Shown here in pieces: positions 9,754 to 19,105 of a stretch of 49,210 nucleotides of DNA. Numbering within the stretch: position 1 is the first letter of the stretch; every line of letters begins with the position of its first letter. This stretch comes from a bacterium (GTDB lineage Bacteria > Muiribacteriota > UBA9980), in NCBI GenBank assembly GCA_029571125.1, contig JAKPTH010000341.1, positions 1-49,210 of the forward strand, read 5' to 3'. The position numbers and the translations under genes are program-made. The notes beneath the pieces were generated by a model. That model ran no database searches. It was given only the letters and a program-made list of their open reading frames with translations, and was not told where the DNA came from.

Positions 9754-9800
9754 CATTTAGCCGTTGCGGTCAAAAAGCCTTAAGTCCATGAAAAATCTTT

Positions 9801-10436
9801 TTAAAAAAATCGCGTGATGCAGGTGCCGATGACCTCGGTCTTGAGCCTGCCCTTGACGCCGCCGTGTTCGGCGGGAATGTCGTAGATGCTCTTCGGCGTT
9901 TTAAGCGGCGTGAGCACCTTAAATTTCGTGATGGAATTCTTTCCTTTAATAGTCAAAAAATCTATATATTTTTCTTTTTTTAAGATGACGAGAACCTTGT
10001 GAAGGGTCTGCCTGGTGAGCCCGGTTATCTCGTGCAGCTCGTCGATACGGAAATCGAAAAACACGCCGGCTTTTTCGTTTTCAAGGCAGTCGAGTTCTAT
10101 AATTTTTTTCATGACCAGCCATGTCGCGACGCCGTATTTTGAGTTGAGATAGCCCGGCAGCCCGCTGTATTCGATCCAGCGCGGAAAACGGCTGCAGTTT
10201 TCGGATGTTTTGGTTTCGGCCACGGCGGAGTATTTAGCAAGATTATCGACGCGGTTGATATAATCGACCACGCTCGATTCTGGTATCTTCCACATCTTAG
10301 GAGTCAGCTTGATTCCGAAGACCAGTCCCGAACGAAGCTTTCGGCGAAGGACCTCGGAGTTCATCTGAAGCCTTTCGGCGGCCTCCTCAACAGTAAATAA
10401 CTTTTCTATGCTATCTTTTTTCTTCCCGTCAATCAT
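9801..10436 (-). CDS. DNA-binding regulator with N-terminal excisionase/MerR-like HTH (HTH_17 type) and C-terminal Crp-like winged helix
   Basis: LFTVEEAAERLQMNSEVLRRKLRSG ... WKIPESSVVDYI; later DELHEITGLTRQTLHKVLVILKKEKYIDF. Confidence 0.75.
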   Translation of the reverse strand: MIDGKKKDSIEKLFTVEEAAERLQMNSEVLRRKLRSGLVFGIKLTPKMWKIPESSVVDYINRVDNLAKYSAVAETKTSENCSRFPRWIEYSGLPGYLNSKYGVATWLVMKKIIELDCLENEKAGVFFDFRIDELHEITGLTRQTLHKVLVILKKEKYIDFLTIKGKNSITKFKVLTPLKTPKSIYDIPAEHGGVKGRLKTEVIGTCITRFF

Positions 10437-10689
10437 ATATCACCAGATTTTTATTTTTTTTATAGATAATACTACAAATAAATTAATTTATCAATAACTA
10501 ATTTAAGTTCTGCGCCCCGGCAAAGCCTGCCGCGAGAGCAACGAATCATCCGTAAAACTTCCATATATTCCGATTACAACAAAAGCCTTGTTTCATGTTA
10601 ATTTTACATTAACATTTAAAAATCTTTTTAAAAATCCAGTTAAAACAAGAGTTTTTTAAACACATGCAAAATTAACACTACTATTCGCG

Positions 10690-10718
10690 TTGACAAAGAA
10701 AGGTTTTTTTGATAAAAT
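10690..10718 (+). promoter_or_regulatory. sigma70-type promoter for the exbB-exbD-tonB-TBDR operon
   Basis: TTGACA 10690-10695, 17-nt spacer, TAAAAT 10713-10718; flanked on both sides by operator-like repeats. Confidence 0.7.
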
Positions 10719-10779
10719 TAAAAGTAGTAAATAGTAGCATTGTGTAGTGAATAGTATTAAATCTACAGAAAGGCCCTTT

Positions 10780-11391
10780 ATGTTTCAACTTAACGAGATC
10801 ATTAAATACATAAGCCCGGTGATAATTTTTCTGGCGGCACTATCCGTCGTCACGCTGTCGTTTTATCTTGAAAGGCTCTTTACCATAGCCGCTTTCAGCC
10901 GCAGGACGCGCGCGGGAGTATCGGATGTTGGCGAGTTAGTCAAAAATCACGCTGGCAGAGAACGCGATGAGATCGCCAAAAAAACCTTCGAGCGCCTCAT
11001 TTCAAAACCCGAATTCGCCGTCGGCGGCGCGGAAAGTTCGCTCCGGCATTACAGGGTCGAACTGGACGAGGCCGTCGAGAACCTTCGAATTTCAATCGTC
11101 AAGATAGGTTCTGTGGCCGCTCTTTCTCCGTATATCGGACTTTTCGGCACTGTAATAGGGATCATGAATTCGTTCTCGGAAATCTACAGGACCGGCACTT
11201 CGAATTTCGCTTATGTATCTAAGGGAATATCGGAGGCTCTGGTGGCGACGGCCGTCGGCCTTTTTCTGGCCATCACGGCGTCTTTCTGTTACAACCATCT
11301 GTCGGCGAGGCTGCGGGCGGTTAACAACGAAAAAAATTCGGCGCTCGAGCGGATCGGTATAATGATCGAAAGCAGGAGGCTCAATGACTGA
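10780..11391 (+). CDS. exbB: ExbB/TolQ/MotA-family proton channel (start revised from GTG 10747 to ATG 10780)
   Basis: SVAALSPYIGLFGTVIGIMNSF; GISEALVATAVGLFLAI; ATG 10780 preceded by AGAAAGG, whereas GTG 10747 lies inside an operator-like repeat. Confidence 0.92.
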   Translation: MFQLNEIIKYISPVIIFLAALSVVTLSFYLERLFTIAAFSRRTRAGVSDVGELVKNHAGRERDEIAKKTFERLISKPEFAVGGAESSLRHYRVELDEAVENLRISIVKIGSVAALSPYIGLFGTVIGIMNSFSEIYRTGTSNFAYVSKGISEALVATAVGLFLAITASFCYNHLSARLRAVNNEKNSALERIGIMIESRRLND

Positions 11392-11791
11392 TCACAGGGA
11401 TGATGACGAACTGACCGGCATAAATATAACCCCGTTCACCGACGTAGTGCTCGTGCTTTTGATAATATTCATGGTCGCGGCGCCGCAGATACAAAAAAAC
11501 GCTCTGGACGTGAAACTGCCGAAAGCGGCGGCGGGCGAAAGCTCAACTGCGGCGGATAATCGCAGGGTGCACGAGATAGCCGTAACGGGCGGCGATACGA
11601 TACGCTTCAACGACACGACGATGGAGATAGCGGTTTTTGAAAAAAAACTCATGGAAAAAGCTTTATACGGGCCCGACGATATTTTCGCCGTTTCAGCCGA
11701 CGCCGGTGCGCCTTACCAGAGGGTCGTGAGCGTGCTGGATATCATGCGGCGCTGCAAGGTGGAAAACGTGGCGTTAAGAACCGAATTATAG
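11384..11791 (+). CDS. exbD: ExbD/TolR-family biopolymer transport protein
   Basis: INITPFTDVVLVLLIIFMVAAP; overlaps the end of exbB. Confidence 0.93.
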   Translation: MTDHRDDDELTGINITPFTDVVLVLLIIFMVAAPQIQKNALDVKLPKAAAGESSTAADNRRVHEIAVTGGDTIRFNDTTMEIAVFEKKLMEKALYGPDDIFAVSADAGAPYQRVVSVLDIMRRCKVENVALRTEL

Positions 11792-11804
11792 AAAGAGGCC
11801 GCCG

Positions 11805-12725
11805 ATGAAAGACTGCTCGAAAACGGCCGGAACACGGCCGCACGAAATAAACGCGCCTTTATTCGCGTTATTGTTGATTTACTCGCTGGTTCTGCACGCT
11901 TCAGCCGTCGCGGCTTTCGCCGTATATTTCGAAAGGCGGCCGGAACGCCTCGAACTTGCCGGCAATATCAAAATACCGTATTCGCCGATCGTTTCGCTAA
12001 CCGGCAGAAAAGGCAACACATACGACCGGTCGAAAATAAGCGTGAAGATCGCAGCCGTATCGAAAACAGTCTTTGATCTGGAAGGCAAAATAAATTCAGC
12101 GCGCGCCGAAATAGAAATAATGATAGAAAAATTCAAGCGCAGGACGAAAGCCGAACCCCGAAAAGCCTCCCGGAAAAAGCCGCAGGCCGATAAAGACGGC
12201 ATTAAAAACTCCGGAAAACGAAAGCTAACAGTTAACGCTTACCGGGCCGTGGCTGAATCGAACGCGGTCGAAAGCGCCGGCGCGAAGACGGCGGAAAGCG
12301 GCGCGGCCTGCTCGTCAGGAGACCCTGAGAACGCTCACACGCCGGAAGTTTTCGGCAATATGTCCGGAAACGACGCCGTAGGCGAAAAACTCTCCGGCGC
12401 GCCGCACGGCGAGGCCGACGCTGCCATAAAAGCGTCGAAGATAGATGTTTTCAATTCCGTCGTAAGGGAAAAAATAATGAGTAACGTCAGATACCCCGAG
12501 CGCTGCCGCAGGCTCGAGGTCGAAGGCACGGTCAGGCTGAAGTTCGAAATAACTCCAGGCGGCGATATCGGATGTATTGAAATAGCCGATTCGTCCGGCT
12601 GCAGTGAGATAGATGAAGCCGCCGTCGAAGCGGTGAAGGCCGCGAGACCTTTCATCCCTTTCCCCGACGGTGTCAATAAGAATATATCATTTTCAATTCC
12701 GCTAAATTATAAATTAAGGAGATGA
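11805..12725 (+). CDS. tonB: TonB-family energy transducer
   Basis: Single N-terminal TM; C-terminal VRYPERCRRLEVEGTVRLKFEITPGGDIGCIEIADSSGCSEIDEAAVEAVKAARPF. Confidence 0.9.
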   Translation: MKDCSKTAGTRPHEINAPLFALLLIYSLVLHASAVAAFAVYFERRPERLELAGNIKIPYSPIVSLTGRKGNTYDRSKISVKIAAVSKTVFDLEGKINSARAEIEIMIEKFKRRTKAEPRKASRKKPQADKDGIKNSGKRKLTVNAYRAVAESNAVESAGAKTAESGAACSSGDPENAHTPEVFGNMSGNDAVGEKLSGAPHGEADAAIKASKIDVFNSVVREKIMSNVRYPERCRRLEVEGTVRLKFEITPGGDIGCIEIADSSGCSEIDEAAVEAVKAARPFIPFPDGVNKNISFSIPLNYKLRR

Positions 12726-12731
12726 TGCAGG

Positions 12732-14885
12732 TTGGAGTTCATCAAAAAGCTGGATACCACAAGCAGGTCGATTTTACTGAGGACGGCGGCGATAAAAATA
12801 GCCTCCGCGTTTTTGATCCTGGCTTTCGCCGCGGGCGAAGTTCCCGCCATGGCGGGCGAATGGAAAGAAGGAGCGATAAAAAACGGCAAAACCATAGAAC
12901 TCAATTCCATTTCGGTTTTAGGCGAAAAGATCTATGACCCCGTCGCCGAACCGACAGCCGTTCCGCTCAACAACTCGACATTCACCGAAACCATCGGCAG
13001 AAAGGCTATCGAGCTTCGCAACCCTTTCACCGCTACGGAACTCATATCGTTTATAAGCCCGTCGGTCCTCAGAAGCAATCAAAACCGAAAATACAAAAGT
13101 TTTTTCGATATAAGGGGCGGCAAGGCCTCGCTCATACTCGACGGTTTCGTCGTACAGGACGGCAGTTCCAACTCTGGAATACGCGGCGACGACAGGCTGC
13201 TCGAATTTTTAAACCCTGACGTCATAGAATCGGTCGAAGTCATGAAGGATTCGACGGCGCTCATATACGGCGGGGCGAAGGGCGGAGCTATTTATATCAG
13301 GACGAGAAAACCAGAAAAAAAGCATAACCGCTTGAAACTCGAACTCGGCACATTCGGCGAATTCACCACTAAGCTGAGCTTAACCGATATCATCGACAAA
13401 AAGTCCTCCTATTTCGCGGCGTTCAACAAAAGAAAATTCGACGGCCCTGACGGCAAGAACGCCTCATTTAACGATACCGGCGCATTCATTAAATATTTCT
13501 ACTCGCCGACCAGCCACGACGATTTCGTTTTCACCTATAACAGCGAGACCGGCATGTACCAGATCCCGATCGACGAGCCGGAGGCTTCGGGCCAGTTCAA
13601 GCTCGCGGCCGGCATCGATCCTAAAACATACTCCATCGTTATCGACCCGCGCTATGGCTGGAGCTACGAACCGTGGAAGAATAACTTCGCCGACCTCAAC
13701 TACACTAAAAAATGGAACTCGCGCCAGAGCACCAATTTCCAGCTGTCGCGGCTCGAGGTCACAAACGACTTCCACAACCCGCGCGGCTCGGGCGCGACCC
13801 CGCTCGGACATATCGACGGTCATCACGTTCTGGAGACCACCAACGCCATGGCGCTGCGTCATACAATCAAAACCGGCGGCGGCGTTATATACAGAATGGG
13901 CTACTCGCTCGACCACTGGTACAATCCGACCGGCAAGCTCTACTGGGAGAAAATGAGCAACGAAGATAAAAAGCACACTATGTACCTTCAGACCGAAGTC
14001 CCGCTTTCGGGCGACCGGCTCATGCTCGACGCCGGCTACAGGCGAGACCGCCGCTACATAATCAGGGAGCAAAAATCCAGGACCCCCGCCGGAAAGGCGC
14101 TCGCGCCCATAACCGACCGGTGGGAAGATCCCAGAAACAGCGTCTCGACCGGCCTCACCTGGAAAGCGACTAAAAACGACACGCTTTCATTCAGATACGC
14201 GTCGCTCGTGATGACGCCGGTGGACCGCACGGCGACCCAGAGCGGCGCCGGCCTCGCCGACGAAACGGACAAAATAATCAACTTCGGCGTGGAGCATAAA
14301 TTCAAAAACGCCTCCAGACCGACTTCGTTCGAATTGAATATCTTCAAAAACGACATGACAGACTCCATCGTCGACGACGGCACGAAGTTCATCGACGCGG
14401 CTAAAACCACCGTCATGAGGGTATTCAAAAATACCGACACTGTTTCACGCGGCGGCGAGCTCAAGTTGAATACGAAATTGAGCGACTTGTTCGATTTCTC
14501 CATCGGAGCGGGCCTGGCATCTTATTCGCCCGACCTCACGACCAGGCCGAAGAAAAATTACATCGCCGAATTGAAGTACGAAAACGGCCGGACCGGAGTT
14601 TCGGCAGGCCTCTACGGACGCTTCGTCGGTGCCTTCGACTCTTCCGCTTCCTACAACTTCAAGGACGCGGCGAATAAGACCGTAAACAGGACGCTTGCAA
14701 ACTATCGGCTCGGCAACTTCTGGGACCTCGGCTTCAGCATTTCGAAGAAGCTTACCCCCGGCGACGAACACTCGCCGAAAATATCACTTACAGTGCGCAA
14801 CCTCCTCGATAAAAATTACGAAACGATGCCGCTCGCGCCCGACTTCGGCAGGCGCGCAACGCTCGGCTACGAGATCGACTTTTAA
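12732..14885 (+). CDS. TonB-dependent outer-membrane receptor (probable TTG start)
   Basis: Plug SFFDIRGGKASLILDGFVVQDG ... ESVEVMKDSTALIYGGAKGGAIYIRTRK; C-terminal GYEIDF; AAGGAG upstream of TTG 12732. Confidence 0.9.
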   Translation: MEFIKKLDTTSRSILLRTAAIKIASAFLILAFAAGEVPAMAGEWKEGAIKNGKTIELNSISVLGEKIYDPVAEPTAVPLNNSTFTETIGRKAIELRNPFTATELISFISPSVLRSNQNRKYKSFFDIRGGKASLILDGFVVQDGSSNSGIRGDDRLLEFLNPDVIESVEVMKDSTALIYGGAKGGAIYIRTRKPEKKHNRLKLELGTFGEFTTKLSLTDIIDKKSSYFAAFNKRKFDGPDGKNASFNDTGAFIKYFYSPTSHDDFVFTYNSETGMYQIPIDEPEASGQFKLAAGIDPKTYSIVIDPRYGWSYEPWKNNFADLNYTKKWNSRQSTNFQLSRLEVTNDFHNPRGSGATPLGHIDGHHVLETTNAMALRHTIKTGGGVIYRMGYSLDHWYNPTGKLYWEKMSNEDKKHTMYLQTEVPLSGDRLMLDAGYRRDRRYIIREQKSRTPAGKALAPITDRWEDPRNSVSTGLTWKATKNDTLSFRYASLVMTPVDRTATQSGAGLADETDKIINFGVEHKFKNASRPTSFELNIFKNDMTDSIVDDGTKFIDAAKTTVMRVFKNTDTVSRGGELKLNTKLSDLFDFSIGAGLASYSPDLTTRPKKNYIAELKYENGRTGVSAGLYGRFVGAFDSSASYNFKDAANKTVNRTLANYRLGNFWDLGFSISKKLTPGDEHSPKISLTVRNLLDKNYETMPLAPDFGRRATLGYEIDF

Positions 14886-14899
14886 AGGACGGTAAAATT

Positions 14900-15451
14900 A
14901 TGTTAAAAAAAGCACCTGAAATAAAATCAGGCCGAAAAATCTCTTGCGGCAACGAAAATAAAGGTAAAACAAATACGGCTCAAAAAGACGCCGATATTCT
15001 CTACGCATTCAAGCCCGTCGGATTCGTGAGACGCGAGGGCGCCTCTGAACGCGTAGATTGGAGCGATCTTGGCTCGGTATCGCGGATCGAGATTCTCCCG
15101 CGTTACGCTCCCGCCCTCGACGGCCTGGAAGAATATTCGCATATAATAATATTTTTCGTCTTCCACAAAAGAAAGACGGTAAAACTAACCCAGCGCCCTG
15201 AAAACAAAAGGCGCAATCCCGAAGTCGGCATCTTCTGCACCAACTCGGAAAAAAGGCCGAACCCTCTAGGAATGACCGTTGTGCGGCTGTTTAAGGCAGA
15301 AGGCAATATCCTCACGGTGAGCGGCCTTGACGCGCTCGACGGCACGCCCGTAATAGACATCAAGCCTTACGCCGGTTTTGAAGAGGAGGCGCCAGAATAC
15401 CTTATTCCCGGCTGGCTGATGAACATATGGGAAAGGCAACATTCTTCGTAA
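14900..15451 (+). CDS. TrmO/TsaA-like SAM-binding protein
   Basis: KPVGFVRRE ... GLEEYSHIIIFFVFHK ... EKRPNPLGMTVVRL ... ALDGTPVIDIKPY. Confidence 0.85.
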   Translation: MLKKAPEIKSGRKISCGNENKGKTNTAQKDADILYAFKPVGFVRREGASERVDWSDLGSVSRIEILPRYAPALDGLEEYSHIIIFFVFHKRKTVKLTQRPENKRRNPEVGIFCTNSEKRPNPLGMTVVRLFKAEGNILTVSGLDALDGTPVIDIKPYAGFEEEAPEYLIPGWLMNIWERQHSS

Positions 15452-15588
15452 CGGCTCAAGCTCGAAGCCCGTTCGAGCGTTCGAAATAAAACTTTGTTTT
15501 TCGTTTTTGCGGGTCAATATCAAATAGCGCTATAGAGCGCCATATAAATTTTCAATTAATAAATGCCAAATAATTCAAGGAGTGTTTT

Positions 15589-16680
15589 ATGTCAAAAAGA
15601 ATCGTAACGGTGATTATCGCCCTGCTGTTGATGTTATTCGCGCCCGGCCCCGGAGCGGCCGAAACTAAAAACGCGGCGCCGGTCCCATATCAGGGACTCG
15701 ACTTCGCCTCCGAACTGAAAGGCGCGCCGGAGCGCATAATCCCCCTTTTTCCGCAATCGCTCGGCCTGATATATCTTTTCAGCGAGCAGAAAAACGTGGT
15801 CGGAATGCCGTTCACGAAAGTGAGGGTCTCCCTTCATAAAGGCGGGTTCTTCTCGCAGGCGGACCGCGCCGTAATGCTAAAAAAAGACATAGGATATCCC
15901 GGAATGCCAAACATAGAAAGCCTGATCGGGTTCAAGCCGGACCTCATAATAACGCCGTCGAACTTCCACATGAAGGCCAACCGGTTCCTCGACGATATGA
16001 AGATACCGCAGCTGCGCGTGCACGGAACTTTCTCGAAAACGCAGCACTGGCTTGAAGCGGTCGAAAACTTTGGAAAGATAGTCCATAAGGACGAACAGGC
16101 GAAAAAATATATCGACTATTTCGAATCGAAATTGGAGCTGGTCCGCGGGCGCGTCAAAAAGGCCGCGCCGGAACGCAGGATAAAAGTCGCGCACCTGGTA
16201 AAGACGGGAAACAAATATACAGCATACGGTCAGAAATCCAGCTTCGTAAAGAGCTTTTTGAACGATATCGGCTGCGAGGTCATGGGATTCGACGGCAAAG
16301 ACAACGCCGAAACGCCGCTTTCGCAGGAAGAGATCATAAAATTCGACCCGGACTTCATATTCATCGAATCGATAACGCACGCCGGTGGAAAGGTGAAAGC
16401 GGACCTTACAGAAGGTTTCTGGCCGAGGCTTTCCGCTTACAGGAACGGCCGCGTTTATTTCGTGCCCATCGACGACGAAAGCGCGTTCCTCACATGTTGG
16501 TATTTTAATCTGGCGGCGCCGCTCGGCATACTCTGGACGGCTAAAACTATATATCCGCAGCTGTTCGAAGATGTCGACATTGACGCCGAAGCCGACCGGT
16601 TTTATATGGAATTTTTGAAAATAGACCGCAGGCAGATGCTCCAGGCAAACGAAAGCGTTAAAAAGAGCGCGGGTAAATAA
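15589..16680 (+). CDS. Periplasmic metal-chelate-binding protein (FecB/BtuF-type)
   Basis: Signal peptide; PERIIPLFPQSLGLIYLF ... IGFKPDLIITPSNF ... FDPDFIFIESITH. Confidence 0.88.
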   Translation: MSKRIVTVIIALLLMLFAPGPGAAETKNAAPVPYQGLDFASELKGAPERIIPLFPQSLGLIYLFSEQKNVVGMPFTKVRVSLHKGGFFSQADRAVMLKKDIGYPGMPNIESLIGFKPDLIITPSNFHMKANRFLDDMKIPQLRVHGTFSKTQHWLEAVENFGKIVHKDEQAKKYIDYFESKLELVRGRVKKAAPERRIKVAHLVKTGNKYTAYGQKSSFVKSFLNDIGCEVMGFDGKDNAETPLSQEEIIKFDPDFIFIESITHAGGKVKADLTEGFWPRLSAYRNGRVYFVPIDDESAFLTCWYFNLAAPLGILWTAKTIYPQLFEDVDIDAEADRFYMEFLKIDRRQMLQANESVKKSAGK

Positions 16681-16696
16681 AGAAAGCGGAGCACGA

Positions 16697-17695
16697 ATGA
16701 GCGCTAAGGCAAAAGCATGGTTCATAGCCGCATCCATTGCGGCATTTATATCGATCGCGGCGGTTTCGTTCGTCGCCGGCAACTACGGCATCGAATCCGG
16801 TAAGATCGTTTCGTATCTGACCGGCCGCGGGGCGCTGAACGAAAACGAACGCTATATAATATTCGAAGTACGCCTGCCGCGCATAGTCATGGCCTCTCTC
16901 ACGGGAGCGGTCCTTGCGGCGGGCGGCGTCTCGATGCAGGCGATATTCCGCAACCCGCTGGTGAGCCCCTTCGTCATAGGCCTTTCGTCGGGAGCGGCGC
17001 TGGGCGCTGCCGTCGGCATAGTGTATTTGAACGCCTCCGCGGCGGCGATAGAGTCGCTTTCGTTCCTTTTCGGCATAGTAGCCGTTTTCGCGTCGTACCT
17101 GCTGTCCGGTTTCGGACGCGAAACAACGCTGCTGCTGCTCTTCGGCCTGGTAGCGACCTCCTTTTCGCACTCGGTGATAGGCCTGATGCAGTATTTCGCC
17201 GATCCGGAGCACCAGCTTCCTGCGCTCACGTTCTGGATGCTGGGCGGCTTCGACGGCATAACGCTTTCGTCTCTCAAATATTCGGTTCCGGTGATATTGG
17301 TCTGCATGGGCGTTCTGTACGCCTATTCTTATAAAATGAACCTGCTCACGCTCGGCGACGCGGAGGCCAGATCGCTCGGCGTGAACGTCGCGGCCGCGAA
17401 GTTCGCCATAATATTTTTCAGCACGCTCATGGTCTGCTCTTGCGTTTCAAAGGCGGGCGTCATAGGCTGGATAGGGCTTACCGTCCCGCACATCTCACGA
17501 ATAATCCTGGGCCCCGACAACCGTTTCGTTTTCGTTTCATCTTCAATCCTCGGGGCCGCGTTCCTTCTCGCATCGGACGATCTGGCAAGGACGCTCACTC
17601 CGGGCGAGATACCGGTCGGCATAATAACCTCGGCGTTCGGCGCGCCGGTCTTTGCCGCCATACTGTTGAAGTACAGAAAATCCGGATGGAATTGA
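16697..17695 (+). CDS. FecCD-family permease
   Basis: VRLPRIVMASLTGAVLAAGGVSMQAIFRNPLVSPFVIGLSSGAALGA; GWIGLTVPHISRIILG. Confidence 0.93.
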   Translation: MSAKAKAWFIAASIAAFISIAAVSFVAGNYGIESGKIVSYLTGRGALNENERYIIFEVRLPRIVMASLTGAVLAAGGVSMQAIFRNPLVSPFVIGLSSGAALGAAVGIVYLNASAAAIESLSFLFGIVAVFASYLLSGFGRETTLLLLFGLVATSFSHSVIGLMQYFADPEHQLPALTFWMLGGFDGITLSSLKYSVPVILVCMGVLYAYSYKMNLLTLGDAEARSLGVNVAAAKFAIIFFSTLMVCSCVSKAGVIGWIGLTVPHISRIILGPDNRFVFVSSSILGAAFLLASDDLARTLTPGEIPVGIITSAFGAPVFAAILLKYRKSGWN

Positions 17696-17706
17696 ACGGA
17701 GTTTAT

Positions 17707-18504
17707 ATGAAAGCCCGAATTCAGATAGAAAATTTATCGTTTAAATATCCTTCGCGGCCTGGACGCTCGCGCTCCTATATATTCAGGGGCCTTTCGGCGG
17801 CCTTCGAAGCCGGTTCGTCGGTGGCGCTTCTGGGCCCGAACGGCGCCGGAAAATCGACGCTGTTAAATCTAATCGCCGGGCATCTGAAGCCTGCGGAAGG
17901 AAGAGCGCTCATCTGCGGCGCCGATATATCCGAAACGCCCTCGGACGAGGCGGCGAAACTCATAAGCGTGGTACCGCAGGAGCACCATCCCGCCTTCAAC
18001 TTCACCGCGCGCGAGATGATACTGATGGGACGCTCGCCGCACAACGGCTTTTTCGGCATCGCTAACGAAAGCGACCATGAAATCGTCGGGGAAGTATCAA
18101 GAAAAACCGATCTGGAAGGGCTTCTCGACAACGAATACACTAAGCTTTCCGGCGGCGAGCGCAAGCGCGTGCTCCTGGCGCGCGCGATGGCGCAGCGAAC
18201 GCCGGTGATGCTATTCGACGAACCGGAGGCGCATCTCGACATCCGCCACCAGCACATGTTTTTTAAATCGATAAGCGGCCTGGCGCGCGATGAAAAAAAG
18301 CTCTGCGTATATTCGGTTCATAATCCCTCGCTTGCGCTAAGATATTCGACCGTCATAGTGCTCATGGACGCCTGCGGCGAAAATATAATCATCGGACCGA
18401 CGGCTGAGGTCATGACCTGCCGCAATCTCGAAACAGCTTACGGAATCAGGTTCGCGATGACGCGCGAAGGCGCATCGGGGCCGCTGCTTTATGTGGACGC
18501 ATAA
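17707..18504 (+). CDS. FecE/FepC-type ABC ATPase (start revised from 17440 to ATG 17707)
   Basis: GPNGAGKSTLLNLIAG, LSGGERKRVLLARA, VMLFDEPEAHLD; ATG 17707 just after the permease stop. Confidence 0.92.
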   Translation: MKARIQIENLSFKYPSRPGRSRSYIFRGLSAAFEAGSSVALLGPNGAGKSTLLNLIAGHLKPAEGRALICGADISETPSDEAAKLISVVPQEHHPAFNFTAREMILMGRSPHNGFFGIANESDHEIVGEVSRKTDLEGLLDNEYTKLSGGERKRVLLARAMAQRTPVMLFDEPEAHLDIRHQHMFFKSISGLARDEKKLCVYSVHNPSLALRYSTVIVLMDACGENIIIGPTAEVMTCRNLETAYGIRFAMTREGASGPLLYVDA

Positions 18505-18568
18505 ATTAATTATATTACAATTTAAGGCTGATAAAAACCAATTTTACAGGCTGTTCCGAGCCTTACTT

Positions 18569-18949
18569 TTAATGATGGCCGCCGCAGACGAAATCCGCCG
18601 ATATGGGCGAGACTTTTCCCTTTTCGTAATTAGCTCTTACATCTTTAACGTAATCGCCATCTGAGACGAAAACTTCTATGCCTACGCTTTTAAAACCGGC
18701 AAGCGGTCTGCCGCCGATGCCCCCTACCACTATCGCGTTCACTTTATTGGCGGCAAGCAAGTTTACCGGCGCGAGGCAACCGCCATCTACGTGGGGCGGG
18801 TTTTCAATAACTTTGCAATCCATGAACTTATTGTTTTCGTCGAATGAAAGGATGCTGAAGCAGTCACAGCGGCCAAAATGCGAAGATCTTTCGGCGTCGA
18901 GACCGCCTTTACCCATAGAGGGAACGGCAACGTTTATTGTTTTTGACAT
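18569..18949 (-). CDS. Orp/MTH1175-like (NifX/NifB-type dinitrogenase iron-molybdenum cofactor family) protein, start revised to ATG 18949
   Basis: SKTINVAVPSMGKGGLDAERSSHFGRCDCFSIL ... VVGGIGGRPLAGFKSVGIEVF; C-terminal CGGHH; AAGGAG upstream of ATG 18949. Confidence 0.85.
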   Translation of the reverse strand: MSKTINVAVPSMGKGGLDAERSSHFGRCDCFSILSFDENNKFMDCKVIENPPHVDGGCLAPVNLLAANKVNAIVVGGIGGRPLAGFKSVGIEVFVSDGDYVKDVRANYEKGKVSPISADFVCGGHH

Positions 18950-18989
18950 AAAAATTACTCCTTCTTTTTTTAGGTTATACAGGTTAATA

Positions 18990-19005
18990 AGCAAATTTTG
19001 TGCCC
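18990..19005 (-). promoter_or_regulatory. sigma54 (-24/-12) promoter for the Orp-like gene
   Basis: Minus strand GGGCACAAAATTTGCT, close match to TGGCACGNNNNTTGCW with exact GG-N10-GC spacing. Confidence 0.75.
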
Positions 19006-19030
19006 GATTTTATTATATCCGAAAAAATTA

Positions 19031-19046
19031 CGGTATGCTAATTGCT
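19031..19046 (+). promoter_or_regulatory. sigma54 (-24/-12) promoter for the 19106 gene
   Basis: CGGTATGCTAATTGCT: GG-N10-GC with perfect TTGCT -12 element. Confidence 0.65.
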
Positions 19047-19105
19047 TTATAAAAAAATAAGCGTGCGATATAAAATAAAAACCTTAATTCAAAAGGCGTT
19101 AAATT

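Noticed and set aside
13464-14072. 202-aa antisense ORF within the second TonB-dependent receptor
   Set aside because: Mirrors the receptor coding frame; Val/Arg-rich composition typical of reverse-complement artefacts.
15877-16782. 301-aa minus-strand ORF opposite the periplasmic binding protein
   Set aside because: The opposite strand carries an unambiguous FecB-type protein in operon context; no recognisable domain in the antisense frame.
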